Of a stretch of DNA of 64,000 nucleotides, positions 8,664 through 16,660 are shown piece after piece (positions within the stretch are counted from its first letter, which is position 1; every line of letters begins with the position of its first letter). The translations under genes were made by a program, and so were the position numbers. The notes below the pieces were generated by a model that saw only the letters and a list, made by a program, of their open reading frames with translations, made no database searches and was not told where the DNA came from. Source of the stretch: Lentisphaeria bacterium (lineage in GTDB: Bacteria > Verrucomicrobiota > Lentisphaeria > Victivallales > Victivallaceae); assembly GCA_017462015.1 (NCBI GenBank), contig JAFTRX010000071.1:78560-142559 (forward strand), in the 5' to 3' direction.

Positions 8664-9296
8664 ACTCAAACTCAATACAGCTCCTGCGGTGAGCGGGATG
8701 GTGAAGTTGTCATCTATTTTTAATTGTGCAGTGAACAACTCCACGACAGCTGCAAGAATCGTTCCGGCAAGTCCAAAGAGATAGAACCATTTTCCCGCAT
8801 GGCAAATGGTGCCGACGATGGAAAGAAATGCAAAGCCAACGATAATAAAACTCAACGTGCCTTCCAGAGATTTGCCGTTGACGATTTTGTGTTTGCCGAA
8901 TCTTCTGCCGAAGAGTGCGGCAGCGGCATCGCCGGTGAGCATAACAACCAGAGAAGCTGCCGCGATGGGAGAGGTAAACAGCACATTTACCAGAATAGCC
9001 GCAAACAGAACCGGCGCGCCGCCGGAGACGATCCATTGCCCCGGCTTAACTTCGGAGCGCAGCATTTTTCCAAAAAGTTTCCCATAAAGTTTGCCCAGAT
9101 ATTTACCGCCATTGGCATAGTCGTGTTCCGATACGAGTGTTACCTGCAGGCATACTGCAAAAACTGCAACCGCATACCAGCGTCCATGCGGCACGAACAA
9201 ACGGGGCAGGGCAATCGTTGCGGCGACCATCCATAAAGACGAGAGATGTACCGCTTTGCGCTTGATTTCTTCAAAGTAACTTATTGGCTGAGACAT
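8652..9296 (-). CDS. CTP-dependent lipid kinase (dolichol/phytol/diacylglycerol kinase family)
   Basis: 214 residues with about six hydrophobic helices. After the N-terminal EIKRKAVHL the hallmark is LTGDAAAALFGRRFGKHKI...GKSLEGTLSF, around residues 117-150. This is the conserved core of the SEC59/DGK1/VTE5 family, whose members use CTP to phosphorylate membrane lipids (dolichol, phytol or diacylglycerol). It acts in the cytoplasmic membrane. The ATG at 9296 is preferred over an in-frame TTG at 9302. The bacterial substrate cannot be told from sequence. Confidence 0.82.
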   Translation of the reverse strand: MSQPISYFEEIKRKAVHLSSLWMVAATIALPRLFVPHGRWYAVAVFAVCLQVTLVSEHDYANGGKYLGKLYGKLFGKMLRSEVKPGQWIVSGGAPVLFAAILVNVLFTSPIAAASLVVMLTGDAAAALFGRRFGKHKIVNGKSLEGTLSFIIVGFAFLSIVGTICHAGKWFYLFGLAGTILAAVVELFTAQLKIDDNFTIPLTAGAVLSLSLLF

Positions 9297-9323
9297 AATC
9301 AAGTTTCCGTGGCTGGAACTGTT

Positions 9324-9363
9324 ACAAAAAAACGCGCATCACCCGGAACGGGAAATGCGCGTT
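9324..9363 (-). terminator. Terminator after the acidic zinc-ribbon gene
   Basis: AACGCGCAT (9331-9339) pairs perfectly with ATGCGCGTT (9355-9363). On the minus strand the stem is followed by a T run (complement of 9325-9331). Confidence 0.8.
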
Positions 9364-9380
9364 GCAAAATCAAGATGAAA

Positions 9381-9791
9381 TCAGCGGCGCTTTCCGCCTT
9401 TTCCGGACTTGCCTTTTTTATCATCGGCATCGGCATCATCCTCTTCATCTTCAAACTCTACAAACTCCAGCGCGCCGTCGTCTAAATCATCATCAAGATC
9501 CAGATCGAACTCTTCGTCCGCAAATTCGCTGTCCAAATCGTCATCAAAGAAGATGTTGTCATCGTCCAGGTCTGCACGGGCAAAGTCGTTGTCATCATCA
9601 TCGAGTTCGCTGAAAACATCCTCATTGACATCGACTTCGTAATCGTCAGCAAATTCGTCAGAATCCTCCGGGTCATCCAAAAAAGAGCTGACTGCTCCGA
9701 TAGATGCGCCGCACTCCGGACAGCAACCGTCCTCGGCTTCGATATCGCTTTCACGCACTTCAACATTGCAATAAGGGCAGGTGGTAGCCAT
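9381..9791 (-). CDS. Small zinc-ribbon protein with extremely acidic tail
   Basis: 136 residues. Residues 5-27 carry two CxxC pairs (CPYC and CPEC) forming a zinc ribbon. The next ~95 residues are overwhelmingly Asp and Glu with scattered Phe. The last dozen are basic (KKGKSGKGGKRR). No enzyme domain is visible. Acidic tails of this kind occur on nucleic-acid mimics, histone-like chaperones and RNA polymerase-associated proteins, but no function can be assigned. It is a monocistronic unit with its own promoter and terminator. Confidence 0.75.
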   Translation of the reverse strand: MATTCPYCNVEVRESDIEAEDGCCPECGASIGAVSSFLDDPEDSDEFADDYEVDVNEDVFSELDDDDNDFARADLDDDNIFFDDDLDSEFADEEFDLDLDDDLDDGALEFVEFEDEEDDADADDKKGKSGKGGKRR

Positions 9792-9849
9792 TTATAATCC
9801 TTTAATTGTTGTTTTTACCACAAAGATACGATCTAACTTCAAAAAAAGT

Positions 9850-9877
9850 AATATATTGTAAAAAAGTGATTTGTCAA
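9850..9877 (-). promoter_or_regulatory. Promoter for the acidic zinc-ribbon gene
   Basis: Minus strand: consensus TTGACA (complement of 9872-9877), 16 bp, TATATT (complement of 9850-9855). It lies about 60 bp upstream of the ATG at 9791. Confidence 0.65.
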
Positions 9878-9909
9878 GTGTTTTTTGAAAAAAACACTGA
9901 AAAAGTTCT

Positions 9910-10228
9910 CAGCTGTCCCGTAAGAAACAACCAACGGCGGCGCCTCGCGGGCAATCTTGGGGGCAAATCGGCGGACTCAGCTTCAGTCGAGGACGGAAGT
10001 CCACTCCTTCAGCTTCGCCTTGATTTACCCCCAACCTTGCACCACGATCCATCCGCCGGTCGCGGCAGACCAGTTTTGAACGCAACTCCACTGGTGGCGC
10101 GGCGCATGGCGCACGCGCGTTTTGCTTTTCGCAAAACAAAATCTGACAAAATCACTTTTTCAAAATCCTATTTTCTTCCGCTGAAAAAATTGAAAAACAA
10201 GCATTTCGCTGATTTTATGGGATAACTG
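9910..10228 (+). repeat. MITE-like repeat, copy A (about 319 bp)
   Basis: The sequence matches copy B at 11154-11475 almost throughout in the same orientation. Ends are imperfect inverted repeats: CAGCTGTCCCGTAAG on the left and the complement of CAGTTATCCCATAA on the right. It has no convincing gene. No flanking target-site duplication is visible, so this copy looks older than B. The remainder of the 9792-10396 gap holds the promoter at 9850 and the rpsD terminator. Confidence 0.75.
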
Positions 10229-10329
10229 CTATTTTTTTTAACAACTGCTTTATAAAAGACTCTTTTGCGACGGTGGAAATGCGTTCAAAACCAATATGAA
10301 CGCGACCGGTGGCCGTAGGTTGTTCTTAT

Positions 10330-10365
10330 AAAAAAAGACCGTTGCAAAACCTTTGGTTTTGCAAC
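10330..10365 (-). terminator. Terminator after rpsD
   Basis: GTTGCAAAACC (10341-10351) and GGTTTTGCAAC (10355-10365) form a perfect 11 bp stem with a 3 nt loop. Reading on the minus strand, GGTC and seven T residues follow (complement of 10330-10336). It is a second copy of the terminator unit at 5349-5389. Confidence 0.88.
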
Positions 10366-10396
10366 AGCCTCTTTTTTGAGCTTACGCTTCGGTAAA

Positions 10397-10999
10397 TTAC
10401 CGGGCGTAGTATTCGACGACGCTCATGATCTTGACCGGAACCGGAATCTCCTCGAGCTGGGGAGCGCGGACCAGGGTCGCTTTGAGGTTGTCGAGATCGA
10501 CTTCCATGTACGGAGGAACGATGTTGTTGCTCTTCTTGGCAGCTTCAGCAGCGGCGGGAGACTTGGCGGCATCAATGGAGATGACCTGACCTTCTTTGAT
10601 CACGCAGCTGGAACGGTCAACGCGTTTGCCATCGACGAGGATGTGACCATGGTTGACGATCTGCTTGGCAGCGAAGATGGTCGGAGCGAAACCGGCGCGA
10701 TAGACCAGCGCATCGAGACGCATTTCGAGGCTGCGGAACAACTTTTCGTGAGTAAGACCGAGACCGCTTTTGGCCTTGGCGAAAGCGATGCGAAGCTGCT
10801 TTTCGCTGATGGCATAGTAGTTGCGGAGTTTCTGTTTTTCCAGAAGCAATTCGCCGTAGGTGGAAAGTTTGACGCGACGGCCCTTACCATGGGGACCTGC
10901 AGCATACGGACGCTTGACGCTCGGACATTTCGGGTCGCCCCAGAGGCACTGACCGATACGACGACAGAATTTGTGTTTTGCTCGACTTGCGGTTGGCAT
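10397..10999 (-). CDS. rpsD: 30S ribosomal protein S4
   Basis: 200 residues, the usual length. The C-terminal half is the S4 RNA-binding domain: RLDALVYRAGFAPTIFAAKQ followed by NHGHILVDGKRVDRSS and a GQVISI strand. The N-terminal third contains CRRIGQC and DPKCP cysteines and YAAGPHG, characteristic of S4. It binds 16S rRNA and nucleates assembly of the 30S body. The gene stands alone rather than in the alpha operon with rpsM, rpsK and rpoA. The ATG at 10999 with an upstream AAAGGGA is preferred to an in-frame TTG at 11005. Own promoter and terminator; strong codon bias. Confidence 0.97.
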   Translation of the reverse strand: MPTASRAKHKFCRRIGQCLWGDPKCPSVKRPYAAGPHGKGRRVKLSTYGELLLEKQKLRNYYAISEKQLRIAFAKAKSGLGLTHEKLFRSLEMRLDALVYRAGFAPTIFAAKQIVNHGHILVDGKRVDRSSCVIKEGQVISIDAAKSPAAAEAAKKSNNIVPPYMEVDLDNLKATLVRAPQLEEIPVPVKIMSVVEYYAR

Positions 11000-11056
11000 A
11001 ACCAATCCCTTTCTTTTTAAATTTGTTTATCTCCGGCACTCCGGGTGTCAAGCCTT

Positions 11057-11085
11057 ATATTATATAATGGGGCCCGAAATACCAA
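11057..11085 (-). promoter_or_regulatory. Probable rpsD promoter
   Basis: Minus strand: TTGGTA (complement of 11080-11085), 17 bp, TAATAT (complement of 11057-11062), giving a leader of about 50 nt. The block is AT-rich with other -10-like hexamers nearby, so the exact start is uncertain. Confidence 0.4.
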
Positions 11086-11153
11086 CGTATTTGTATAATA
11101 TACACCGAAATCGGCTGTTTTCAAGCAATATTTTCTTTTTTTGCGTAAAATAT

Positions 11154-11475
11154 CACAGCTTTCCCATAAGAAACGACCTGCGGCGGCGCCTCGTGGGCAA
11201 TCTTGGGGGCAAATCTGCGGACTCAGCTTCAGTCGAGGACGGAAGTCCACTCCTTCAGCTTCGCCTTGATTTACCCCCAACCTTGCACCACGATCCATCC
11301 GCCGATCGCGACAAAGCATTTTGAACGCAGTGTCACTGGTGGCGCGGCGCATGGCGCACGCGCGTTTTGCTTGCGCAAAACAAAATCTGACAAAATCACT
11401 TTTTCAAAATCTTATTTTCTTCCGCTGCAAAAATTGAAAAAACAAACTTTTTTCTTATTTTATGGGATATCTGTG
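11154..11475 (+). repeat. MITE-like repeat, copy B (322 bp) with 9 bp target duplication
   Basis: The ends CACAGCTTTCCCATAAG and (complement of the right end) CACAGATATCCCATAA form imperfect terminal inverted repeats. The nine bases GTAAAATAT occur immediately left (11145-11153) and right (11476-11484), a perfect target-site duplication. The interior contains no transposase. It sits between the rpsD promoter and the 3' end of the U32 gene, and together with that promoter explains the 11000-11486 gap. Confidence 0.85.
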
Positions 11476-11486
11476 GTAAAATATCA

Positions 11487-13718
11487 TCAGTTCCACTCCT
11501 TATCAAAATTAAATGTCGCGGTGTCGGCATTTTTCCAGTGCGCATTGCGCAAATCGTAGAAGTCGTACAACTGCGCCATGCGCGGAATGGACATCACCTG
11601 TACCGGAAATATCCGGGACAGACCGCTTTTGTGGTCGTAACGCAACTCAAACTTGTTGCCGCGCGCATCGTTGAATGCTCCATCAAAGGGGATTTTTGCC
11701 CGGGTGACAAGCAGTGCCGGACGTCCCAAACGGTAGCACTCAAGTTCAATCTCTGCTTTCTGGCGCAAATCTTTGATCTCTTTTTCCGTCATCTCCACAT
11801 GCGCGGTCGCGCGTGTCACGTTAAACCGGTTCAGCTCTTTCAAACACATGCTGTTGCACACCGGAAGCGGCGCGGAGACTATGAGTTTTACATCGTTATA
11901 TTTTTCCATAAGAGTCAAACCGAAAAGCGACGTTATCCGGAAACGCCGGATGCCTTGTTTGTATGCAAATGCAATCGCTTTTTCCACCGAAGCCAACCGC
12001 GCTTCCGGGCAAAATTCCGGCAAGATGGCTTCTTGTGTCATCTTGTTGATGTCAAAAAGATTGTCCGCTCTGATCGCCCGCCGGTCAGCCGGTTCGGCGC
12101 CGTTGGGTTTCATCGCAACGGTTTCAATCAGATGGGCATCTTCAGGAAGTTCCAGCGGTCGGATCATCCGGTAATCACAGAGAAATTTGTCCAGTGCCAT
12201 GGCGCTGTTGCTGCCGGAGATGATTTGTTCCGGCGTGACGGCGGCATGGAACGCTTCCCAGAAATCCCGGCGGATTTGCTTCAACAATGACCCGGGGAAA
12301 AAGTACGCGCCATCAATGGATACTTTGCTGTTTCTTCCCGAAACAAAATCGGCGGAATTGCTTTCTGCGAATGCATTTTTGACCGTATTTTCATCCAACG
12401 GATGCTTGGCGGCATCCTGAAGTTCCAGCGGGAACTCCATGGTGGCGAACCCGGCATTTTCCACAGCCACTTTTAGCAAATCACGGGTAATGCTGATGTT
12501 GAGATCGACCTCTTTGCGGCGTTGCGGCAGTGCGGCGATCCGTTTTGTGTAATCGGTGAAACTTTCTCCGATTTTGAAAACGATGCCATCATAGGGGACA
12601 GCCTTGTCGCAGCAGACAAAGACCTTATCTCCCGCCATCGCCCGCTTGACCGACTGATTGTTGACAAACATTTTGGTCAGCGTTACCGCCGTGCCGTCAT
12701 CTCCGGAGTGCGGCTGGATCCGCAAGCGGTCGCCCATAAACAATCTCTTGCCGGTGGTGAAGAGGAATCCGCGTTCTTCAACACTTTCAATATTGCCGAC
12801 CCGCATACCGGCAGCTCCGAGAGAATCCGGTTTGATAAGCTCTTTGGCACTGGCATCCTGATAAAATCCGGTAGACCATTTGCGGCCGCAGGTGCGGCTC
12901 AACATGTTGCGCGCCTCCGGCAGAGCTGAGGCAAAATCTTCATCCGGAGTGTCCAGCAGCATCCGGTAAGCCTTTACCGTGTTTGAAACATAATCCACCT
13001 GGCGCAACCGTCCTTCGATTTTGAGTGAATCGACTCCGATTTTTCTGAGTTGCGGAATCAGCTCAGCCGCACACAAGTCTTGCGGAGAAAAGAAGAAGCC
13101 GTTGCCGTTTTTGGAGTAATACCGGCGGCGGCAGGGCTGCTTGCATTTACCGCGGTTTCCGCTCCAACCTCCCAGATAGGAGGAAAAGAGACAACTTCCG
13201 GAAAGCGAACAGCACAGCGCACCGTGGATGAATACTTCTATTTCAAGCTTGGTACGTTTACGGATGGCGGACAACTCTTCCAGAGTCAACTGCCGCTCCA
13301 AAACCACCCGGGACAACCCCAGTTTCTCAGCCAGCTTCATCCCCGCAGAGTTGTGAATGCCCATCTGGGTAGAGCCGTGCAGCTCAAGGTTCGGGAAATA
13401 TTCCCGTGCCGTGCGCAACACGCCCAGATCCTGAACCAGAACTCCGTCCGGCGCGATGTCATTCACCTCCGCCAGCATCTCCAGCAGCTCCGGCAATTCG
13501 CACTCTTTGATCAATGTATTCAATGTAAGATAGACTTTCCGTCCGTTTTTATGCGCGTAATCGACCACCGCCCGCAGTTGTTCCGGGGTGAAGTTGTCTC
13601 CTCGTTCCCGGGCGTTGAATTTTGCCAGACCGGCATAGACGGCATCGGCACCGGCATCAAAGGCGGCAAGGGCACACGCGGCGTTGCCCGCCGGTGAAAG
13701 CAGTTCCGGAATTTTCAT
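11487..13718 (-). CDS. U32-family peptidase (RlhA/YhbU-like)
   Basis: 743 residues. The N-terminal TIM-barrel domain begins PELLSPAGN and contains HGSTQMGIHNS. It is followed by the family cysteine cluster CCSLSGSC...NRGKCKQPCRRRYY around residues 168-200, then FSPQDLC and DSLKIEGR. RlhA and related U32 proteins take part in 23S rRNA hydroxylation and hold an Fe-S cluster through these cysteines; others are described as collagenase-like peptidases. The long C-terminal region (residues 340-743) matches the extended members. Cytosolic. GGAG lies 10 bp before the ATG. The gene starts 6 bp after the DppB-like permease and is probably co-transcribed with it. MITE copy B lies 11 bp beyond its stop. 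Confidence 0.88.
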   Translation of the reverse strand: MKIPELLSPAGNAACALAAFDAGADAVYAGLAKFNARERGDNFTPEQLRAVVDYAHKNGRKVYLTLNTLIKECELPELLEMLAEVNDIAPDGVLVQDLGVLRTAREYFPNLELHGSTQMGIHNSAGMKLAEKLGLSRVVLERQLTLEELSAIRKRTKLEIEVFIHGALCCSLSGSCLFSSYLGGWSGNRGKCKQPCRRRYYSKNGNGFFFSPQDLCAAELIPQLRKIGVDSLKIEGRLRQVDYVSNTVKAYRMLLDTPDEDFASALPEARNMLSRTCGRKWSTGFYQDASAKELIKPDSLGAAGMRVGNIESVEERGFLFTTGKRLFMGDRLRIQPHSGDDGTAVTLTKMFVNNQSVKRAMAGDKVFVCCDKAVPYDGIVFKIGESFTDYTKRIAALPQRRKEVDLNISITRDLLKVAVENAGFATMEFPLELQDAAKHPLDENTVKNAFAESNSADFVSGRNSKVSIDGAYFFPGSLLKQIRRDFWEAFHAAVTPEQIISGSNSAMALDKFLCDYRMIRPLELPEDAHLIETVAMKPNGAEPADRRAIRADNLFDINKMTQEAILPEFCPEARLASVEKAIAFAYKQGIRRFRITSLFGLTLMEKYNDVKLIVSAPLPVCNSMCLKELNRFNVTRATAHVEMTEKEIKDLRQKAEIELECYRLGRPALLVTRAKIPFDGAFNDARGNKFELRYDHKSGLSRIFPVQVMSIPRMAQLYDFYDLRNAHWKNADTATFNFDKEWN

Positions 13719-13724
13719 GATTTT

Positions 13725-14912
13725 TTACTCCAATTTTATTCGCGGGTCAGCCCAGGCGTATGCCAGATCCGCCAGCAGATTCATTATGACAAAGAGCAGT
13801 GCGCTCAAAAACACCAATGCTTTAAGCAGCTGCAAATCACTGGTGTTCAGTGCTTCGATTCCGGCAAATCCCAAGCCGGGGATGCCGAAGAATGATTCCA
13901 GAAGCAAGCTCCCGGTAAAGAGGAACGGCAATCCGGCGCTGATGCGGGTGATTATCTGTATCAGCGAGTTGCGCAACAGATGCCGACCGTAAAGCCGGAG
14001 CGGTGAACATCCTTTTGCCGCTGCGGTGCGCAAATACTCTTTGCGCAGTTCATCAAGAAATACGGTGCGGAAGAAACGGATATTACTGCCGCAACCGCAA
14101 ATTATCCCGATCAATACCGGCAATCCGTAATTCGCGATCCCGTCATATCCCCATACCGGAAAAAGTTCCAATTGGTAGCCCAGTATCCATTGACCGAAGA
14201 TGATCGCGGCAAGATAACTTATGCTCATGGAGACGATGGAGAGCAGTGTTATCATCCGGTCTGCCAGGTGTCCGGCGCAGGCGGCGGCGGTAAGGGCAAA
14301 GATTATACCGAAGATGATTTCTCCGGCAAAAATCGGCAGCATCAGCGACAGCGAGGGTTTCATCCCGCGCGCCAGAACGGTTGAAATTTTCTCCTGTGTA
14401 AGCAGCGTGTTGCCGAAGTTGAAACATGTGACAAAGGGAAATGTGCGTTTGAACCAGATCACTTCCCGGAATGATTTGGTAAGTTGGCTGTTCCAGGGGG
14501 AATCCTGTTTGCGGAACACATCGACCCGGACGATTTTCTCTTTCTCAGGAGCCTTCAACGTTACGCTTTTAGACTCATCGGAAACATCTGAGTATTGCGT
14601 GTTTCCATTGGTGTATTGAATTCGCAATGTTATATTTTTGCGGGGGAAGTTGCGCTTGAGCGTTACTGTTGATAAAGGCGCACCGTTATAGGCGTTAAAT
14701 GCTTCACTGCGGCAATATTTGCCATAAAACAGCGGCAGATCGCCGCCCAGCGCTTCCCGGAAGTGTTCGATTTCTTCCGGCAAGGCATTTTTTCCCAACA
14801 CCGCTGCCGCCGGGTCACCGGCTGACATGTTAAAGAGGACAAAGGTCAATATCAACACTCCGGCAATAACCCAAAGTGAGTAGAAACTCCGCCGTATAAC
14901 GTAGCTCAACAT
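13725..14912 (-). CDS. ABC transporter permease, DppB/OppB type
   Basis: 395 residues, longer than the usual ~310-340. An N-terminal membrane segment (residues 10-30) precedes a soluble insert of about 125 residues, rich in beta strands, before the core of five helices. NMSAGDPAA after the first helix is the typical DppB start, and the EAA loop is around AAAKGCSPLRLYGRHLLRNS near residue 310. It forms one half of a peptide or oligosaccharide import channel. No binding protein, second permease or ATPase is adjacent, and a U32 gene follows after 6 bp. The periplasmic insert could define the substrate; that is inference. Confidence 0.87.
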   Translation of the reverse strand: MLSYVIRRSFYSLWVIAGVLILTFVLFNMSAGDPAAAVLGKNALPEEIEHFREALGGDLPLFYGKYCRSEAFNAYNGAPLSTVTLKRNFPRKNITLRIQYTNGNTQYSDVSDESKSVTLKAPEKEKIVRVDVFRKQDSPWNSQLTKSFREVIWFKRTFPFVTCFNFGNTLLTQEKISTVLARGMKPSLSLMLPIFAGEIIFGIIFALTAAACAGHLADRMITLLSIVSMSISYLAAIIFGQWILGYQLELFPVWGYDGIANYGLPVLIGIICGCGSNIRFFRTVFLDELRKEYLRTAAAKGCSPLRLYGRHLLRNSLIQIITRISAGLPFLFTGSLLLESFFGIPGLGFAGIEALNTSDLQLLKALVFLSALLFVIMNLLADLAYAWADPRIKLE

Positions 14913-14946
14913 GATTTCTTTATCCTCTTTGCTTCAAACAAACCAC

Positions 14947-14982
14947 GGACGGATATTGCCGTGTTTTGTGCAATATCCGTCC
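14947..14982 (-). terminator. Strong hairpin after purD
   Basis: GGACGGATATTGC (14947-14959) pairs perfectly over 13 bp with 14970-14982, with a 10 nt loop. On the minus strand it is followed by GTGGTTTGTTTG, only moderately T-rich. It probably marks the end of the purD transcript. Confidence 0.6.
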
Positions 14983-14999
14983 GGAATACAAACAAACGA

Positions 15000-16619
15000 T
15001 TATTTCTGCGCCGCCTGCGGGGCAGGGGTGGCAGGTGCCGGAGTTTTAAACTCAGCGCCGTAGGGGGTGAGCATCAAACTGGTGATAAGCCAGATAAAAA
15101 GGAAGGTCATCACGATGACAGAGTAAAGCCGGTAGGTGAGTTTTTTCCGGATCGCCATCATTCCCATGCGCAACAGCGCAAAGAGCAGCACGGCAGCACG
15201 GATGATCGTGATCTGTTCCCAGTTGCTGAATTTTGCCGGAAGCAGGTCAGCCCACGGGTAAACCAGAAGCGTTCCGGCAACGGCGAAGAACGCAAAAAGC
15301 ATGAACAATTTTGCTTTGCCTTTGATGATCGTCCCGGGACGGCGCAACGCCTTCATACCGATATCTTTCCGGTAGAACATGTCTTTGAAGCTGATCGGCT
15401 TGACGCCGTAATATGCGTTATAAATGGCGTTGCGGATGGAGCTGCCGGTGGCAGAAACACCCAGCACGCGACCGCCGGCAGTGACGATCTTGCCATCTTT
15501 TTCAGCAGTACCGCAGTGGAAAACCACAGCGCCGGTTTCGGCAGCTTTGTCTAAACCTGTGATTTCAAAACCGTTCTCATACTTTCCGGGATAACCGCCG
15601 GAAGCGAGGACGACCGAAATCGCGGCATCTTTGCTCCATTTGAGTTCAGCTTTGTCCAGTTCTCCGGTGGCAGTCTTGTACAGCACATCGTACCAGTCAC
15701 CTTCAAAGCGGCGCATCACCGGCTGGATTTCCGGGTCACCGAAACGGACGTTGAATTCCAGAACTTTGGGAACGCCGTCTTCAATCATCAATCCGCAGAA
15801 AATAACACCACGGAAGTTGAGCTTTTCTTCGTTGATACCTTTGAGGAACGGTTGAAGGATCTCTTTGTCGATACGTTCACTCACTTCTTTGGTCACGACC
15901 GGGGCAGGGGAGTAAGCTCCCATTCCGCCGGTATTGGGGCCGCGGTCGCGGTCAAAAATACGCTTGTGATCCTGGCTGGAAACCAGCGGAATGATGGTTT
16001 TGCCGTCGGTCAGAGCCAGAATGGATGCCTCTTCTCCGGTGAGCATCTCTTCAATGACGACCCGGGTACCGGCACTGCCGAAGGCGCCATTGAAACATTC
16101 GTTGACAAAATCTTTGGCGCCGGTGCAATTTTCCGCGACCAGCACGCCTTTTCCGGCGGCGAGACCATCGGCTTTGACGACGATACCTTTGACTTTGCTG
16201 ACGGAAAACTGTTCATCAATATATTTGCACGCCGCTTCGGCGTTGTCAAACGTGGCGTATGCCGCAGTCGGAATGTTGTACTTCACCATGAACTGCTTGG
16301 CAAAATCTTTGCTGCCTTCGAGCTGCGCGGCAACTTTGTCCGGTCCGAAGATGGCGAGGTTTTGCGCTTTGAAAACGTCGACCACACCTGCGCACAACGG
16401 GGCTTCCGGACCGACCACGGTGAAATCAATGGCGTTGCTTTTGGCAAATTCGGCAAGTTTATCCAACTCATCAACTTTGATATTCACACATTCGGCATCT
16501 TTGGCGATACCGGCGTTACCCGGCGCGCAAAAGACTTTCTCCACTTGCGGGCTGTTTTTCAGCTGCCACACCAGAGCGTGTTCACGCCCGCCGGAACCGA
16601 TAACAAGGACTTTTTTCAT
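15000..16619 (-). CDS. purD: Phosphoribosylamine--glycine ligase with C-terminal membrane extension
   Basis: 539 residues against ~425 for normal PurD. Residues 1-425 are a complete GAR synthetase: GSGGREHAL at the N-terminus, the ATP-grasp region KADGLAAGKGV and SQDHKR...GPNTGGMGAYSP, EFNVRFGDPE, and an ending RKDIGMKALRR. It performs the second step of purine synthesis, joining glycine to phosphoribosylamine. Residues from about 431 add three hydrophobic segments (about 431-450, 462-480 and 490-512) and a Pro/Ala/Thr tail, all in one frame without a stop. This would anchor the enzyme in the membrane. A natural fusion of purD with a small membrane-protein gene is the simplest reading. Its neighbours are not purine genes. 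Confidence 0.93.
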   Translation of the reverse strand: MKKVLVIGSGGREHALVWQLKNSPQVEKVFCAPGNAGIAKDAECVNIKVDELDKLAEFAKSNAIDFTVVGPEAPLCAGVVDVFKAQNLAIFGPDKVAAQLEGSKDFAKQFMVKYNIPTAAYATFDNAEAACKYIDEQFSVSKVKGIVVKADGLAAGKGVLVAENCTGAKDFVNECFNGAFGSAGTRVVIEEMLTGEEASILALTDGKTIIPLVSSQDHKRIFDRDRGPNTGGMGAYSPAPVVTKEVSERIDKEILQPFLKGINEEKLNFRGVIFCGLMIEDGVPKVLEFNVRFGDPEIQPVMRRFEGDWYDVLYKTATGELDKAELKWSKDAAISVVLASGGYPGKYENGFEITGLDKAAETGAVVFHCGTAEKDGKIVTAGGRVLGVSATGSSIRNAIYNAYYGVKPISFKDMFYRKDIGMKALRRPGTIIKGKAKLFMLFAFFAVAGTLLVYPWADLLPAKFSNWEQITIIRAAVLLFALLRMGMMAIRKKLTYRLYSVIVMTFLFIWLITSLMLTPYGAEFKTPAPATPAPQAAQK

Positions 16620-16660
16620 TTTTTCAATCTTTCAGTTTATATGTTTTAAAGGATGATTCT

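Noticed and set aside
9909..10139. An open frame on the minus strand of the MITE copies (also at 11017-11352) with a similar frame in copy C at 35780
   Set aside because: The peptides look alike only in their first twenty or so residues. A single-base shift between copies A/B and C then changes the frame while the DNA stays similar, so the conservation is at DNA level, not protein level.
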